Notes: generated by a model not told the origin, from the sequence alone. A DNA stretch of 64,000 nt from Symbiodinium natans (GCA_905221605.1 CAJNDS010002245.1:363544-427543); one strand, 5' to 3'; positions 1 to 10,108 are shown, numbered from the stretch's first letter. Numbers and translations are program-made.

Positions 1-61
1 GGTGAAGGGGGCTCCAAGCTCCTGTAGGCTTTCGGGTTTAGGGCTCAGGGTTCGCACGGTT

Positions 62-190
62 TGCACCCTAAACCCTAAACCCTAAACCCTAGACCCTAGA
101 CCCTAAACCCTAAACCCTAAACCCTAAACCCTAAACCCTAAACCCTAAACCCTAAACCCTAAACCCTAAACCCTAAACCCTAAACCCTAC
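62..190. repeat. CCCTAAA array, near perfect
   Basis: About 17 units of CCCTAAA with a few CCCTAGA variants. It ends at an AG dinucleotide (191-192) followed by an open coding-like segment, so it may be the end of an intron. Confidence 0.95.
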
Positions 191-192
191 AG

Positions 193-801
193 ACCCTGCA
201 AGCCATCCCCAACTCGGAAGGCAATGATGTCGGACCTCTCACTTTACTCCGGTGCACAGTGCGCCTTGTTGAACTTTACGTTTAGGGTCTAGGGTCTAGG
301 GTTTAGGGTTTAGGGTTTTATGGTTTAGGGTTCAGGGTTCAGGGTTTAGCGTTTAGGGTTTAGGGTTTAGGATACCCCTCGCATCGACTTCCAGGCCGCG
401 CTGATCTCCAGTTTTCAGATGCGGTGGTTTGGGAGCCGGTTCCCTTCCTGCCAGGACGGTTTTGAAGGGTGGTTGGGGGGGGAGGGGGGGGGGAACTTCG
501 GACCCTAAACCCTATAAACCCTACAAACCCTATAAACCCTATAAGCCCTATAAACCCTACAAACCCTACAAACCCTATAAACCCTATAAACCCTATAAAC
601 CCTATAAATCCTAAACCCTATAAACCCTATAAACCCTGCACCCCGTAGGCCTTGAACCGAATCATTGTCAAATTAGCAGGTTCCAGAGCTTCTCGAGTTT
701 GGGGCTCAAGGGGTTCGTGTTTGCGTGTTTGTTTGGGGTTTAGGGTTTAGGTTGAGGGTTTAGGGTTTAGGGTTTCACCCTTGGCAACTTCTTGGGCTGG
801 C
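193..801 (+). CDS. Candidate four-exon coding model, unknown protein, 5' end missing
   Basis: Proposed exons are 193-279, 395-468, 680-730 and 771-801; splice phases agree (0, 2, 2, 0). Exon 1 reads TLQAIPNSEGNDVG and on through LLRCTVRLVELY, preceded by CTACAG and followed by GT at the first base of a TTTAGGG tract. Exon 2 (AALISSFQMRWFGS...) follows TTCCAG. The last exon would use the AG inside the telomeric repeat itself and end at a GC donor (GCCCTAAA). The introns are telomeric repeats. No family is recognised. An open frame of this length is not rare by chance, so only the first two exons are moderately convincing. Confidence 0.35.
497..640. repeat. Nine-base variant array (CCCTATAAA / CCCTACAAA)
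   Basis: The tract is built of a 9-mer, CCCTATAAA or CCCTACAAA, not the heptamer. It creates a meaningless YKP-repeat open frame (429-614). Homogeneity of a private variant suggests local tandem expansion. Confidence 0.9.
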
Positions 802-1086
802 GCCCTAAATCCCCAAAACCCGAAAACTCTATGCCCAAAGCCCCTCTCTTCCCCAACCCTAAACCGTGACGAAGCCCTAATCGCTACAAAACCTCTATAA
901 AAACCCCATAAAATCCTTCTAAGCCCGAGAAAGCCACCAATAGCCCCTATCAACCCCTAACGCGCGAAGGGCTCCTTAAACCCCACACCCGATTCCTAAA
1001 CCTCAAACCCTAAACCCTAAACCCTAAACCCTAAACCTCAAACCCTAAACCCTACAAAACCCCAATAAAACCCCCTAACGCACGTC

Positions 1087-1391
1087 GGGCACTGGATCGT
1101 CAACCTGGAGACCACATGAACCCTAAAATTGGGTCCAATCCCTCTACTACTGTAATTCCTATTAAGGTAGATGAACTCGGGATCCTCAACCCTAAACCCT
1201 ACACCCTAAACCCTAAACCCCAAACCCTAAACCCTAAACCCCCTATCCCTAAACCCTAAACCCCAAACCCTAAACCCTAAATCCCTAAACTCTAAACCCC
1301 AAACCCTAAACCCCAAACCCTAAACCTTAAACCCTAAACCCCCTATCCCTAAACCCGAAACCCTGAGTAGGGCACTGGATCGTCAACCTGG
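1087..1391. repeat. 22-bp direct repeat flanking a telomere-repeat block
   Basis: The 22-mer beginning GGGCACTGGATCGTC occurs exactly at 1087-1108 and 1370-1391. Between the copies lie one copy of a dispersed element (about 1107-1179) and about 170 bp of CCCTAAA variants. The downstream copy continues into a coding-like exon; the upstream copy does not. Confidence 0.85.
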
Positions 1392-1456
1392 GAACCGACC
1401 TCTTCCGCTGGGCGCAGCAGTCCTCCAGCCGATCCTCGTCGTGTCGACCCTGCAAG
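1371..1456 (+). CDS. Candidate exon, unknown protein
   Basis: After GAGTAG the segment reads HWIVNLGTDLFRWAQQ followed by a serine-rich stretch ending CRPCK, then a GT donor (GTGCGTTTAG) leading straight into TTTAGGG repeats. Its first 22 bases are duplicated 283 bp upstream. No homology is recognised. Confidence 0.35.
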
Positions 1457-2100
1457 GTGCGTTTAGGGTTCCGGGTTTAGGGTTTTGGGTTTTGGGTTTA
1501 GGGTTTTGGGTTTAGGGTTTAGGGTTTAGGGTATCTGGTTGTGAGTGTATTTTGGGGTATGTCGGGTATTGGGTACGTAGTTTAAGGTAGTTTCGGATGT
1601 GTTCGGGGTAGTTTGGGGTGTTTGCGTGATTCAGAGTATTTAGGGTTTTCAGGGTTTAGGATTCAGTGTTTTTTTTGGATTTGGGCGTGGGCCTCAGTTT
1701 TTTCGAGTTCAGTATTCAGGGTGTTCGGGTTTAGGGTTCAGTGTGTTTTGGGTGCAGGATTCAGGGTATTTAGCGTGTGTTCGGGCTGCTTTTGATTTAG
1801 GGTTATAGAGCTAGTCTGCCACGTGCCCGAGGCAGGTTTTTTGGAAACCTTCGTTTGTCCGCATCCGACATAGATTTTCCCTTCGTTCTCGTCAGCCGCT
1901 CTAATTCCTCAGCTGTAAGCCCCAAAACCCTTAAACCTTCAAACCCTCAACCCCAAACCCTCAAACCCTCAGACCCCCAAGCCCTCAAGCCCTCAAACCT
2001 TCAAACCCCTGAAACCCTCAAACCCCTCAAACCCTCCAAACCCCTCAAACCCTCAAACCCCTCAAACATCTAAACCCCTCAAACATCTAAACCCCTCAAA

Positions 2101-2206
2101 CCCCCAAACCCCTAAACCCCTAAACCCCTAAACCCCTAAACCCCTAAACCCCTAAACCCCTAAACCCCTAAACCCCTAAACCCCTAAACCCCTAAACCCC
2201 TAAACT
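2101..2206. repeat. CCCCTAAA octamer array
   Basis: About 13 consecutive units of the 8-mer CCCCTAAA, preceded by a degenerate CCCTCAAA region from 1920. The upstream Pro/Lys/Thr open frame is repeat-derived. Confidence 0.92.
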
Positions 2207-2743
2207 CTAAACCCTGAGTCCCTTCGAGTAACAGGCGACCCTCCACCGAGTCGTACCGATCACCGGAACCAGAGATCGCTACTCCATGCCCTTCTTCTAC
2301 GAGCCGAACCTTGGGGGACTGAAGCCCCCAGCAGATTTTGGGGTTAGAGTAGGGCTTGGGTCTCTAACCCTAAACCCTAAACCCTAAACCCTTAACCCTT
2401 TACCCTAAACCCCAAACCCTAAACCCAAACCCCGAACCCCAAACCCTAAACCTGAAACCCTAGGGTCATGGGTTTGCGGTGCGTAACCGGCCCCTTGAAT
2501 CGGCAACTTGGACGTTTCCCCAAGGAACCTGGACGTGCGTGATCCATGCCCTCCGCACACACCGAGGTGCTTGGCTACGCTTTGAGGGTTTAGGGTTTAG
2601 GGTTTGGGGTTTAGGGTTTAGGGCTAGGGTTTAGGGGTTTAGGGTCTAGGGTTTAACCCTAAACCCAAATTCGGGGTAAGGGCTTTGGGGGCTTAGGGTT
2701 TATAGGGTTTATGGCTTATGTTTTAGGCCTCTATGGTTCATGA

Positions 2744-3190
2744 TCCATATATAAATATAGGCTTTCCTGAAGCAAGCGCATCTGTAGGGGATGTTCTCCC
2801 CATCCGGGAGGTTGAGTACGAAACTTACTTGCTGAGAAAAGCTAACCTTTAACCTCTTGGGGTATGGAGTCCTGTCAGAGTTGAAAGGTTATCCTCTGTT
2901 TTTCCAGAGTACTCAGCGACTAGGAAGAAAGCAGCCCAGGTATGAGTACCTGATGAAAGATGCTGCTGGCGGCGTGGTGCAAAAGCTGCCGGAGAAGTCT
3001 GTGAAGCCATAGAGAACACGTTTGAGGCCAGAGCAGCACAAAGGCAACTGTCACTTGCACGTGCTCGCAGCGTGCTTGTCGAATATGAGTAGTTCTCTAA
3101 AGTAGGGTCCCTTTGTTGGAACCCATGATAAGGCGGCACCCTTTAATCAGAGACCCCCCAAAAAAGGAGGAAACTGCCCATACTTGTGCG
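2744..3190. other. Repeat-free unique stretch
   Basis: About 450 bp without telomeric repeats. It holds an ordinary-looking 96-residue open frame on the minus strand (2849-3139) and short open frames on plus, with a GTATGAG donor-like site at 2940. I cannot decide on a coding strand. Confidence 0.4.
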
Positions 3191-3198
3191 ATTTGCTA

Positions 3199-3369
3199 GT
3201 TAGTGTTCGTGCAGGACGAAGCCAACTAAAGTATAGTCCTTCACACAGTCGTGAGCCCTCCTAAACGCCATCATGGGTCCGCCAGGTTTCTCGATGGAGC
3301 CGCGTAGCAGCACGAGCCGGGACTCTTCAGCAGCTGGACATCGGAGAGCTGGTGCCCCTCCTCACTGCG
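3199..3369 (-). CDS. Coding-like island, strand ambiguous, unknown protein
   Basis: On the minus strand the segment reads open through SRLVLLRGSIEKPGGP and MMAFRRAHDC, ending at TAA (3199). On the plus strand an ATG at 3273 also opens a frame (MGPPGFSMEPRSS...) that runs to a GT donor near 3370. The minus reading looks more protein-like, but most other islands are plus-strand. No family is assigned. Confidence 0.25.
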
Positions 3370-3426
3370 AGGTTAGGATGCAGGGTTTAGGGTTTAGGGT
3401 TCAGGGTTTAGGGTTTAGGGTTTAGG

Positions 3427-3717
3427 GTGCCCACACTTCCAGGCAACGCGGATCCGCAATCAGCAGGACCAGGGCTTGTCATGATGTTGCCGGCCCCAAA
3501 CTTCAGCAGAGCCTCCGACGTTCCTAGAGATCTGAGAGAGGCTGAGGGTGTCGACCCATGGCCGCATCCGAAGAAGAAGCTGAGGTGTCAAAAAAGTGCA
3601 GAGCACGAACTCAACCCCCAGTCTCCTGAACCAGCAAGGGCGCCAGGGGGGGGTTCAGGAGGTGTTAGGGGGTCAGGGAATGCGTCAGGGGAGTCTCTCA
3701 ATCCCGCAACGTACTGA
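3427..3717 (+). CDS. Candidate long exon, unknown protein
   Basis: A 96-codon open frame follows a TTTAGGG tract and ends at TGA. It is basic and Pro/Ser-rich (…PHPKKKLRCQKSAEHE…) with a Gly-rich tail. An acceptor-like TTCCAG occurs at 3437-3442. There is no recognisable domain, so it may be an exon or a chance frame. Confidence 0.3.
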   Translation: MPTLPGNADPQSAGPGLVMMLPAPNFSRASDVPRDLREAEGVDPWPHPKKKLRCQKSAEHELNPQSPEPARAPGGGSGGVRGSGNASGESLNPATY

Positions 3718-3905
3718 ACACGAGGGTTTAGGGTTTGAGGTTTAGGGTTTACATCGGGTTGAGAGTCCAGATGCGATCACGCTCTCACAAGCAGCAGAGG
3801 ACGCCGAGGAATGAAACAAGGTCATGATCCTACTACCGCACGAAATCCCCTATTTAAAGATTGCACTGTTGATCCCCTAATCGACCGAAGACAAACTCCT
3901 TCATC

Positions 3906-4016
3906 TATGGGTAGTTGTATTGGTCCCTTACCTCCTTTACCGGCATAAGGGGTATATAAGAGGCATTACAAGGGGTCCCCCATTTAAGGGCCCCATACTA
4001 AGGAATCATGTAAACA
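3906..4016. mobile_element. MITE-like family 3, copy 1
   Basis: It begins GGGTAGTTGTATTGGTCCC and ends with the approximate complement (GGAATCATGTAAAC). It shares the order 'GGTCCCTTACCTCCTTTA... TATATAAG... CCCCCATTTAAGGGCCC' with copies at 37969-38086 and 57440-57606. Its size (about 110 bp) and imperfect terminal inverted repeats suggest a non-autonomous DNA element. Confidence 0.6.
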
Positions 4017-4212
4017 CGCCGAAAGTTTCGGGCCGAAACCCTAAACCCCCTGATCTCCCGGAGCCCCCTGAACCACTAAGACTTCAGGGCTAGACAGGCC
4101 ACGGTGCCTCGAGCCGCGCTGCGCACCTGTCGCGCACGAGATATTTGACAGGGCTCTACACCCTAAATCCTAAACCCTAAACCCTAAACCCTAACCCCTA
4201 AACCCTGGCCAG

Positions 4213-4281
4213 ATGTCGGGTACCTTCGGCGGACGCCTGGCTGCTGGCATGGAGCGGGCCTTCATCCAGGGATTAGACGAG
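4213..4281 (+). CDS. Candidate exon, unknown protein
   Basis: It is bounded by CTGGCCAG and a GT donor (GTCCTTG) and reads MSGTFGGRLAAGMERAFIQG then LDE. It is embedded between CCCTAAA tracts. Composition is protein-like; no family is recognised. Confidence 0.4.
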
Positions 4282-4487
4282 GTCCTTGTGCGGCGTGGCG
4301 GCAAGCGGCCCTAACCCCTAAAACCCTAAACCCTAAACCCTAAACCCTAAACCCAAAACCATAAACCCTAAAACCCTAAACCCTAAAGCCTAAACCCTAA
4401 ACTGTAGCTCTCTAGGGCTTAGAAAGCTCCAATTCAAAAGGTTCAACATCGAAGTCCCGTCTTTAAGGGTTTAGGGTTTGAGGTTTA

Positions 4488-4600
4488 GGGTTTAGGGGTT
4501 TGGGGGTTTAGGGGTTTAGGGGTTTAGGGGTTTAGGGGTTTAGGGGTTTAGGGGTTTAGGGGTTTAGGGGTTTAGGGGTTTAGGGGTTTAGGGGTTCAGG
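4488..4600. repeat. TTTAGGGG octamer array
   Basis: About 14 consecutive 8-mers TTTAGGGG, the mirror variant of the 2101-2206 array. Confidence 0.92.
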
Positions 4601-4789
4601 GGGGTTCCGCAAACAAAGCAAACCCTTACTTGAAGTCAACCCTTAAACATAAAAACCCAGCGCCCTAGAGCCTAAAACTCCCTGAGCCCCAAACCCTAAG
4701 CCCTAAGCCCTAAACCCTACACCCATTCTTTGGGCCTTAGGCTTGTTTGAGGAGGCGTGTTGAGATAAAACCTGGTGGTTTCATGTGAA

Positions 4790-4850
4790 TACGTATATAC
4801 GTATATACGTATATACTTATATACGTATATATATATATATATATATATAT
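4790..4850. repeat. TA-rich microsatellite
   Basis: Repeats of ACGTATAT merge into (AT)n, followed directly by telomeric variants with TTTCGGG. Confidence 0.9.
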
Positions 4851-5660
4851 GTGTATGGGGTTTCGGGTTTCGGGTTTAGGGGTTTAGGGTTTAGGGTTAT
4901 GTAGGCTTTAGGGTTTAGGGTTTAGGGTTTATAGGGTTTAGGGTTTAGGGTTTATTTAGGGTTTAGGGGTTTAGGGTTTAGGGTTTAGGGGTGGGGGGTT
5001 TAGGGTTTAGGGTTTAGGGTTTAGGGTTTAGGGTTTAGGTTTAGGGTTTAGGGTTTAGGGGTTAGAGATGGCAAAAGCTAGATTTGACGCGTCCAGATGT
5101 TCAATACATGACAACCACAGTATGCCCAAATCTCTGCACATGACAGTAAATTGGCCTCTTGCATGTCCCGGAAAAGAGTGCTCGACACCAGAATTGTTTT
5201 TAACACTTGACCTTGTTTGAGGGTTTATGTTTGGTGCTCGCCATAGCCCCTCGAGCCTTGAACCCTAGGCCCTAGTGTCCCAAAACTCCCGGATGGGAGA
5301 ACTAGTCTAGGGTTGAGGGTTTAGGGTTTAGGGTTTAGGGTTTAGGGTTTAGGGTTTAGGGTTTAGGGTTTCAAGCCCTAGGCTCATGTTACGACCCCAC
5401 CATCGGCACGCCGAAACCCCCAACCCTAAGGCCTAAACCGAAAATTGGTATTCCTGGTTTTCGGCTTAGGGTTTGGGGTTTGGGGTTTAGGGTTTAGGGT
5501 TTAGGGTTTAGGGTTTAGGGTTTAGGGTTTAGGGTTTAGGGTTAAGGGTTAAGGGTTAAAGGTTAAGGGTTAAGGAAAGGTTTTGGCTTAGAGTTCAGGG
5601 TTCAGGTGTTAGACTGGCGATGTCGGAGGAGGGGACAAAGTCAACCTCGAGCCGTAGACC

Positions 5661-5771
5661 CAAAAAGCATTAATTCAGCTAGCCTTGAACCCTAAACCCT
5701 AAACCCTAAACCCTAAACCCAAAACCCTAAACCCTAAACCCTAAAAGCACTAATTCAGCTAGTCTTGAACC
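5661..5771. repeat. 29-bp direct repeat flanking a telomeric tract
   Basis: AAAAGCATTAATTCAGCTAG (5662-5681) and AAAAGCACTAATTCAGCTAG (5743-5762), each extending into CTTGAACC, flank a CCCTAAA tract of about 55 bp. A third weaker copy (AGTAAGTCAGCTAG) follows at 5777. Confidence 0.85.
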
Positions 5772-5993
5772 TTACAGCAGTAAGTCAGCTAGTTCACAAC
5801 CCTAAGCCGCAGACCCGAAACCAGGATAGGGTATTGGGTTGAAGGGATGCAGGCGCGAGCGCCTGGGGCCGTGGCAAGGGCGTAAGGCTCTAAGAGCTCA
5901 GGGAGTTGGTGTAGATGGAGGGCTTAGGGTTTAGGGTTTAGGGTTAACCCTAAACCTAAACCCTAGAGTTTGGGGTTTAAGCTTCAGGTTCAG

Positions 5994-6081
5994 GGTTCGT
6001 GAGGCCCTTGTTCTTCGGCTTCGTCCTGACCTCCCTCCTCGCTGTTGCGCTGCCTGCTGGAGGCGACGCCGCCAGCCAGAA
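5994..6081 (+). CDS. Candidate exon with a hydrophobic signal-like segment
   Basis: After GGTTCAG it reads FVRPLFFGFVLTSLLAVALP followed by AGGDAASQ, which resembles a signal peptide h-region with a small-residue cleavage zone. A possible GC donor follows (GCCCACACC). A downstream island at 6685-6750 is also hydrophobic (GLAASSALGGIAGRAATLAA), so a membrane or secreted protein is possible. No in-frame ATG is seen, so this would be an internal exon. Confidence 0.35.
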
Positions 6082-6430
6082 GCCCACACCCCAAAACCCC
6101 CAAACCCTAAACCCTCAAACACCCCCAAACACCCCCAACCCCCAAATCCCAAACGCTAAACCCTAAACCCCAAACCCTAAACCCTATTTCGATGCTGCGA
6201 AGAAAACGTTGAAGCCGTCGTCCTCCCCAAGCTTCTTGCCTTTGGGGGTTTAGGGTTTAGGGTTTAGGGTTTAGGGTTAAGGGTTTAGGGCTAAGGGTTA
6301 AGGGTTTAAACGGTTTAGGGTTTAGGGTTTGCAGGCGGCGGCAGAGGTGGGATGCTTGGGCGGGATTCGGCCACTGCCCAGGCGCTCCCCCGAAAGGCCC
6401 AACATTCGCAAATCATCGCGCAACCTTCAA

Positions 6431-6539
6431 CTTAGTATCTGAGTGAGTACACTTTACACATTTTGGGATACTATAACCCCCTATAACTATAGAACTGAAA
6501 GTGTACACTTTTTGGGGGCTTATGAACTCAGCAACTAAG
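6431..6539. mobile_element. MITE-like family 2, copy 1
   Basis: It starts CTTAGTATCTGAGTGAGTAC and ends GAACTCAGCAACTAAG, an imperfect inverted repeat; the inner arms ACACTTT/AAAGTGTACACTT also pair. Relatives lie at 9054-9153, 19972-20143 and 34424-34716. Confidence 0.75.
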
Positions 6540-6684
6540 TCAAAGCCAAGTAGCACCAGCAATAAGAGCAAGATTAGCAACAACACTTCAAACACCCCCA
6601 GCCCTATAAAAACCTAAACCCTTATAAACCCTAAACCCTAAACCCTAAACCCTAAACCCCCTAAAAAGCAAACGAGTCAAGGCC

Positions 6685-6750
6685 TAGCAGCCAGCTCGGC
6701 TCTCGGCGGCATCGCCGGGCGTGCGGCCACGTTGGCCGCCGCGTGGCCTG
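6685..6750 (+). CDS. Candidate hydrophobic exon
   Basis: After GTCAAG the frame reads GLAASSALGGIAGRAATLAA then AWPAL, consistent with a transmembrane or transit-peptide stretch. It is flanked by CCCTAAA upstream and TTTAGGG downstream. Its composition (Ala/Gly/Leu) could also arise from GC-rich DNA in any frame. Confidence 0.3.
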
Positions 6751-7679
6751 CTTTGCACCTAGGGTTTAGGGTAGGGTTTAGGGTTTAGGGTTTAGGGTTT
6801 TAGGGTTTAGGGTTTAGGGTTTTAGGGTTGTAGGGTTTAGGGTTTAGGGTTTAGGGTTTAGGGCTTGGGGGTTGTCCCAAAAGCGGTGAGGCGTGCGTTG
6901 TGCTAGGGCGTACAGTGGACAAGTGGAGAGAAGGCTGAGTCTGAGGGCTTGTTGAAGCGTCAATGTGGGGGTTTCCGAAATTGGGGGGGGGGGGGGTGGG
7001 TGTATCTTATTGAGGTCCCTAAACCCTAAACCCTAAACCCTAAACCCTAAACCCTAAACCCTAAACCCTAAACCCTAAACCCTAAACCCTAAACCCTATA
7101 AACCCTAAACCCTAAACCCTAAACTGAGGGGATGCTACTATTTGTGGGTCTATGTTACCCCTTATTATCCTACACCCCCCATGTGGGCTTGAAGACGTCC
7201 TGTGCCTCTGCGAAGAGCGCTCTCTAAACCACCTATAGGGTGCTACCCTAAACCCTAAACCCTAAACCCTAATCCCTAATCCCCAATCCCTAATCCCTAA
7301 TCCCTATGTCCGTGTTCAGGTTTCTGGGCTTCTCTCATTCGATGAGAACCCTGCGCCCCTTTCACCCTATTTCCCAAAGAGAATCTCCCCAGGACCCAGA
7401 GTAGTTTCCGATATAAGCCCCTTTATTCCAAAAAGGGCACCCTTCGCATTCCTAGGTTAGTCTTGGGTCTAGAGAAAGATGTACGGTTCAGGAGTTAGGA
7501 GAAACCTGTCACTCCTAAACCCTACAACGGAGCAGGTTATTACCCGCAAATCTGGGCCACAACCCCAAACTAGTAGGTAGGTGGAGCCCCAGATAGGAAC
7601 TACAAGAGAGAGACCCTAAACCCTAAACCTTAAACCCTAAACCCTAAACCCCAAACCCTAAACCCTAAACCCTAAACCC

Positions 7680-8218
7680 TAAACGCAACAGAGAGAGAGA
7701 GAGAGAGAGAGATGCTGGCCCAAGAGCCATATCAAGGCTGCCCCTGCAGTTCTGCACCCTGGCTTGGGTTCCTTCAAAAAAATTCAAGTTTGGGGGTTGA
7801 GGCTCTGGGGTTTAGGGTTTAGGGTTTAGGGTTTAGGGTTTAGGGTTGAGGATGGTTTTTTGGGGTTTTAGGACAGTCCTATTTGCGGTCCTCGGAGACG
7901 TTAGGATGCTTGGGACACTGAAAACTAGGACCGGGAGTAGGCCCTTTTTTTCTTTTTTTTTAGGGTTGGGGGTTCCCTTACTGTATCATCCCCTTAAAAC
8001 CAAAAGGGCGCCCTTTTTTCTTCCTGGGTTACTCCCGGGGCCTAGCACAGCTTACGTTCTTGTGGATTCCGCGTCTTTCGGGATCCGAGCTTTGACTTAG
8101 GGAGATGGGCTCAATGCTTATTTCTATACAGGTTTAGGGTGAAGGGCCAAGGGTTAAGGGTTCAGGGTTGAGGGTTTGGAGTTTAGGGTTTATGGTTTTA
8201 GGGCTTAGGGTTTGGGGT
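7680..8218. other. Mixed spacer with dispersed element fragments
   Basis: A short GA microsatellite (7689-7712) is followed by telomeric variants and a segment with paired AAAAGGGCGCCC/TTCCC motifs (7970-8040) resembling pieces at 7420-7450 and 29590-29640. No convincing gene was seen. Confidence 0.5.
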
Positions 8219-8403
8219 TTAGGTCTTAGGGGGTTTAGTGTTTGTGCCATGTACTACGCTGCTTTCCTGTAGACCCTGCAAACGACCACGCAACGTAATC
8301 TTCTTAGAACAGTCGAGTTGGGTTGCCTTGTTGGACATCGAAGGAGTCCGTGGGCTCTGAAACCCTGGCACCCCTAAACACAACCCACCTGCAACTCTGC
8401 AAC

Positions 8404-8850
8404 CCTGAAATGGAACCTGTGTTTTTTTTTTGCTCGGCCAGCTCTTTTCCTTTTCCTTCTTTTTGCTCGGCCAGCCGCGTCCCGAGCAAAAAAAAACACG
8501 CCCGTGGCCAGCTCTTTTCCTTTTCCTTCTTTTTGCTCGGCCAGCCGCGTCCCGAGCAAAAAAAAGCCGCGCCCGGAGTGTTTTTTTTGCTCGGCCAGCC
8601 GCGTCCCGAACAAAAAAACAAAACGCGCCCCGGCCGCCCCGGAGTGTTTTTTGTTGCTGGGCCAGCCGCGTGCCGAACAACAAAACAAAACGCTCCCCGG
8701 CTGCCCCCGAGTGTTTTTTGTTGCTGGGCCAGCCGCGTGCCGAACAAAAAAAACGCGCCCGGAGTGTTTTGTTTTTTGCTCGGCCAGCCACGTGAGTTAC
8801 AAAAAGGCGTGCTGAGCAAAAAGCGTGCGGAACAAAAAAACACTCTTACC
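8404..8850. repeat. Hairpin minisatellite (T-run, GCTCGG…CCGAGC, A-run)
   Basis: At least six units of about 55-65 bp. Each core is TTTTTGCTCGG, a CCAGCCGCGT loop, then CCCGAGCAAAAA, a near-perfect 11-15 bp inverted repeat. Units are joined by CGCGCCCGGAGTG spacers. Later units mutate both arms in parallel (GTTGCTGGG… with CCGAACAACA). Five long overlapping open frames on both strands arise from this periodicity and are not genes. Confidence 0.9.
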
Positions 8851-9053
8851 ACCCTGAAACCCAGAAACCTAGGAACCCCGAAGCCCCAAAACCATAAAGC
8901 CCTTACAAACATGAAACGCAGAAGCCCAAAAACCTTGAAACTCCCAGAGCCCAATATCGCCCTTATACGGAAGTTTTTTTTTTTTTTTTTGGGGGGGGGG
9001 GGTTCTTAAGCAAATAGTCCTAGACCCTGAAGCCTAAAACCTAAAGCCCTAAC

Positions 9054-9153
9054 CTAGTAGCTGAATAAGTACACTTCACACTTTTTGGGATGCCATAGTT
9101 CCCTGTAGAACTGAAAGTGTACACATGTTGGGCTTATGAACTCAGCAACTAAG
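9054..9153. mobile_element. MITE-like family 2, copy 2
   Basis: CTAGTAGCTGAATAAGTACAC … GAACTCAGCAACTAAG, about 100 bp with an internal AAAGTGTACAC arm. It lies 7 bp from a complete family 1 copy. Confidence 0.75.
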
Positions 9154-9160
9154 CAAAAAC

Positions 9161-9265
9161 TTGGGATGTTCCCCCTTTTTCTAACAGTCCTTAATGGGAT
9201 TCTCGTACCCCGTATTATAATCCCTAATTTTTAAGGAGCTGTTAGTATAAGGGGGAACATCCCAA
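9161..9265. mobile_element. MITE-like family 1, full-length copy
   Basis: Perfect 15-bp terminal inverted repeat TTGGGATGTTCCCCC / GGGGGAACATCCCAA, extended imperfectly to about 33 bp by CTAACAGTCCTTAA. Length is about 105 bp with no coding capacity. It is the reference copy for partial copies at 11641, 14740, 15487, 24346, 26716 and 45389. Confidence 0.8.
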
Positions 9266-9279
9266 CCCTTATAAACCCT

Positions 9280-9440
9280 AAACCCTAAAACCCTAAAACC
9301 CTAAAACCCTAAAACCCTAAAACCCTAAAAGCCTAAAAGCCTAAAACCCTAAAACCCTAAAACCCTAAAACCCTAAAACCCTAAACCCCTAAACCCCTAA
9401 ACCCCTAAACCCCTAAACCCCTAAACCCCTAAACCCTAAA
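9280..9440. repeat. CCCTAAAA then CCCCTAAA octamer arrays
   Basis: About 12 units of CCCTAAAA pass abruptly into about 7 units of CCCCTAAA: two different octamer variants side by side. Confidence 0.92.
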
Positions 9441-9948
9441 CCCTAAACCCCAACACCCTAAACCACTAAACCCTAAAACCCTAAACCCCCAAAACCCTAA
9501 AACCCTAAAACCCCAAACCCGAACACCCTAAACCCCTCAACCCTAATAAGCCCTAAACCCCAAAAAACCCAAAAGGCAACTCATCCCGGCCTGTGAGGTG
9601 AACATGCATCTGTGCCGCTAGCGGTGGCCGTCCAGAAGGCGCCCTACACCCCTAAGCCCTGAACCCTAAGCCCTAAACCCTAAACCCAAGAAACCCTGAG
9701 CACTGTGTTCTCCCGCCTCTTCACAGGCTGGGTCCAGCGGTGGACTAGCTTTCGCCGTGCTCCCCAGCAGCAGCCATCTACGTCCCCAAACCTATTCCCT
9801 CCACCGACTTGTGGCTTAGGGTTTATAGGGTTTAGGGATAAACCCTAAACCCTAGACCTGCGTTAGTGTGAGGGAGAGCGAGAGAGTGAAGAACCTGATT
9901 CTAAGGTTTAAGGTTCAGGGTTTAGGGTTTAGGGTTTAGGGTTTAGGG

Positions 9949-10108
9949 TTCACTGGTTGTGCAATGCTGTTCTCCTGGGATTCTTTCGGGGATCACCCAC
10001 ATCGGGAGACTGGGCGTCTAACAAAGAGGCTCTCCCAGATGTGCTAACATCACCGAGGACGCTCAGCGATGCACTTGCAAAAGTTGCTGAAGTTGCTGAA
10101 CCTAAACC
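9949..10108 (+). CDS. Candidate exon, unknown protein
   Basis: A 150-bp unique island is open throughout in one plus frame: VHWLCNAVLLGFFRGSPTSG, then DWASNKEALPDVLTSP and RTLSDALAKVAEVAE. It follows TTTAGGG repeats and runs into CCCTAAA repeats; a GC donor (GCTGAACC) lies near 10099. The amphipathic C-terminal part looks like real protein. No family is recognised. Confidence 0.4.

Noticed and set aside
1-200. Window starting at a chromosome end
   Set aside because: Telomeric tracts occur equally across the window in both orientations and with unique islands on both sides.
1855-2073. Pro/Lys/Ser/Thr-repeat open frames (also 429-614, 30071-30365, 54854-55200)
   Set aside because: Direct translations of telomeric repeat variants; 7-mers read in three frames give stop-poor peptides.
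8219-9009. Six overlapping long open frames on both strands (103-228 codons)
   Set aside because: They all traverse the hairpin minisatellite and its T/A runs; open frames in most registers of both strands reflect the repeat period, not coding.
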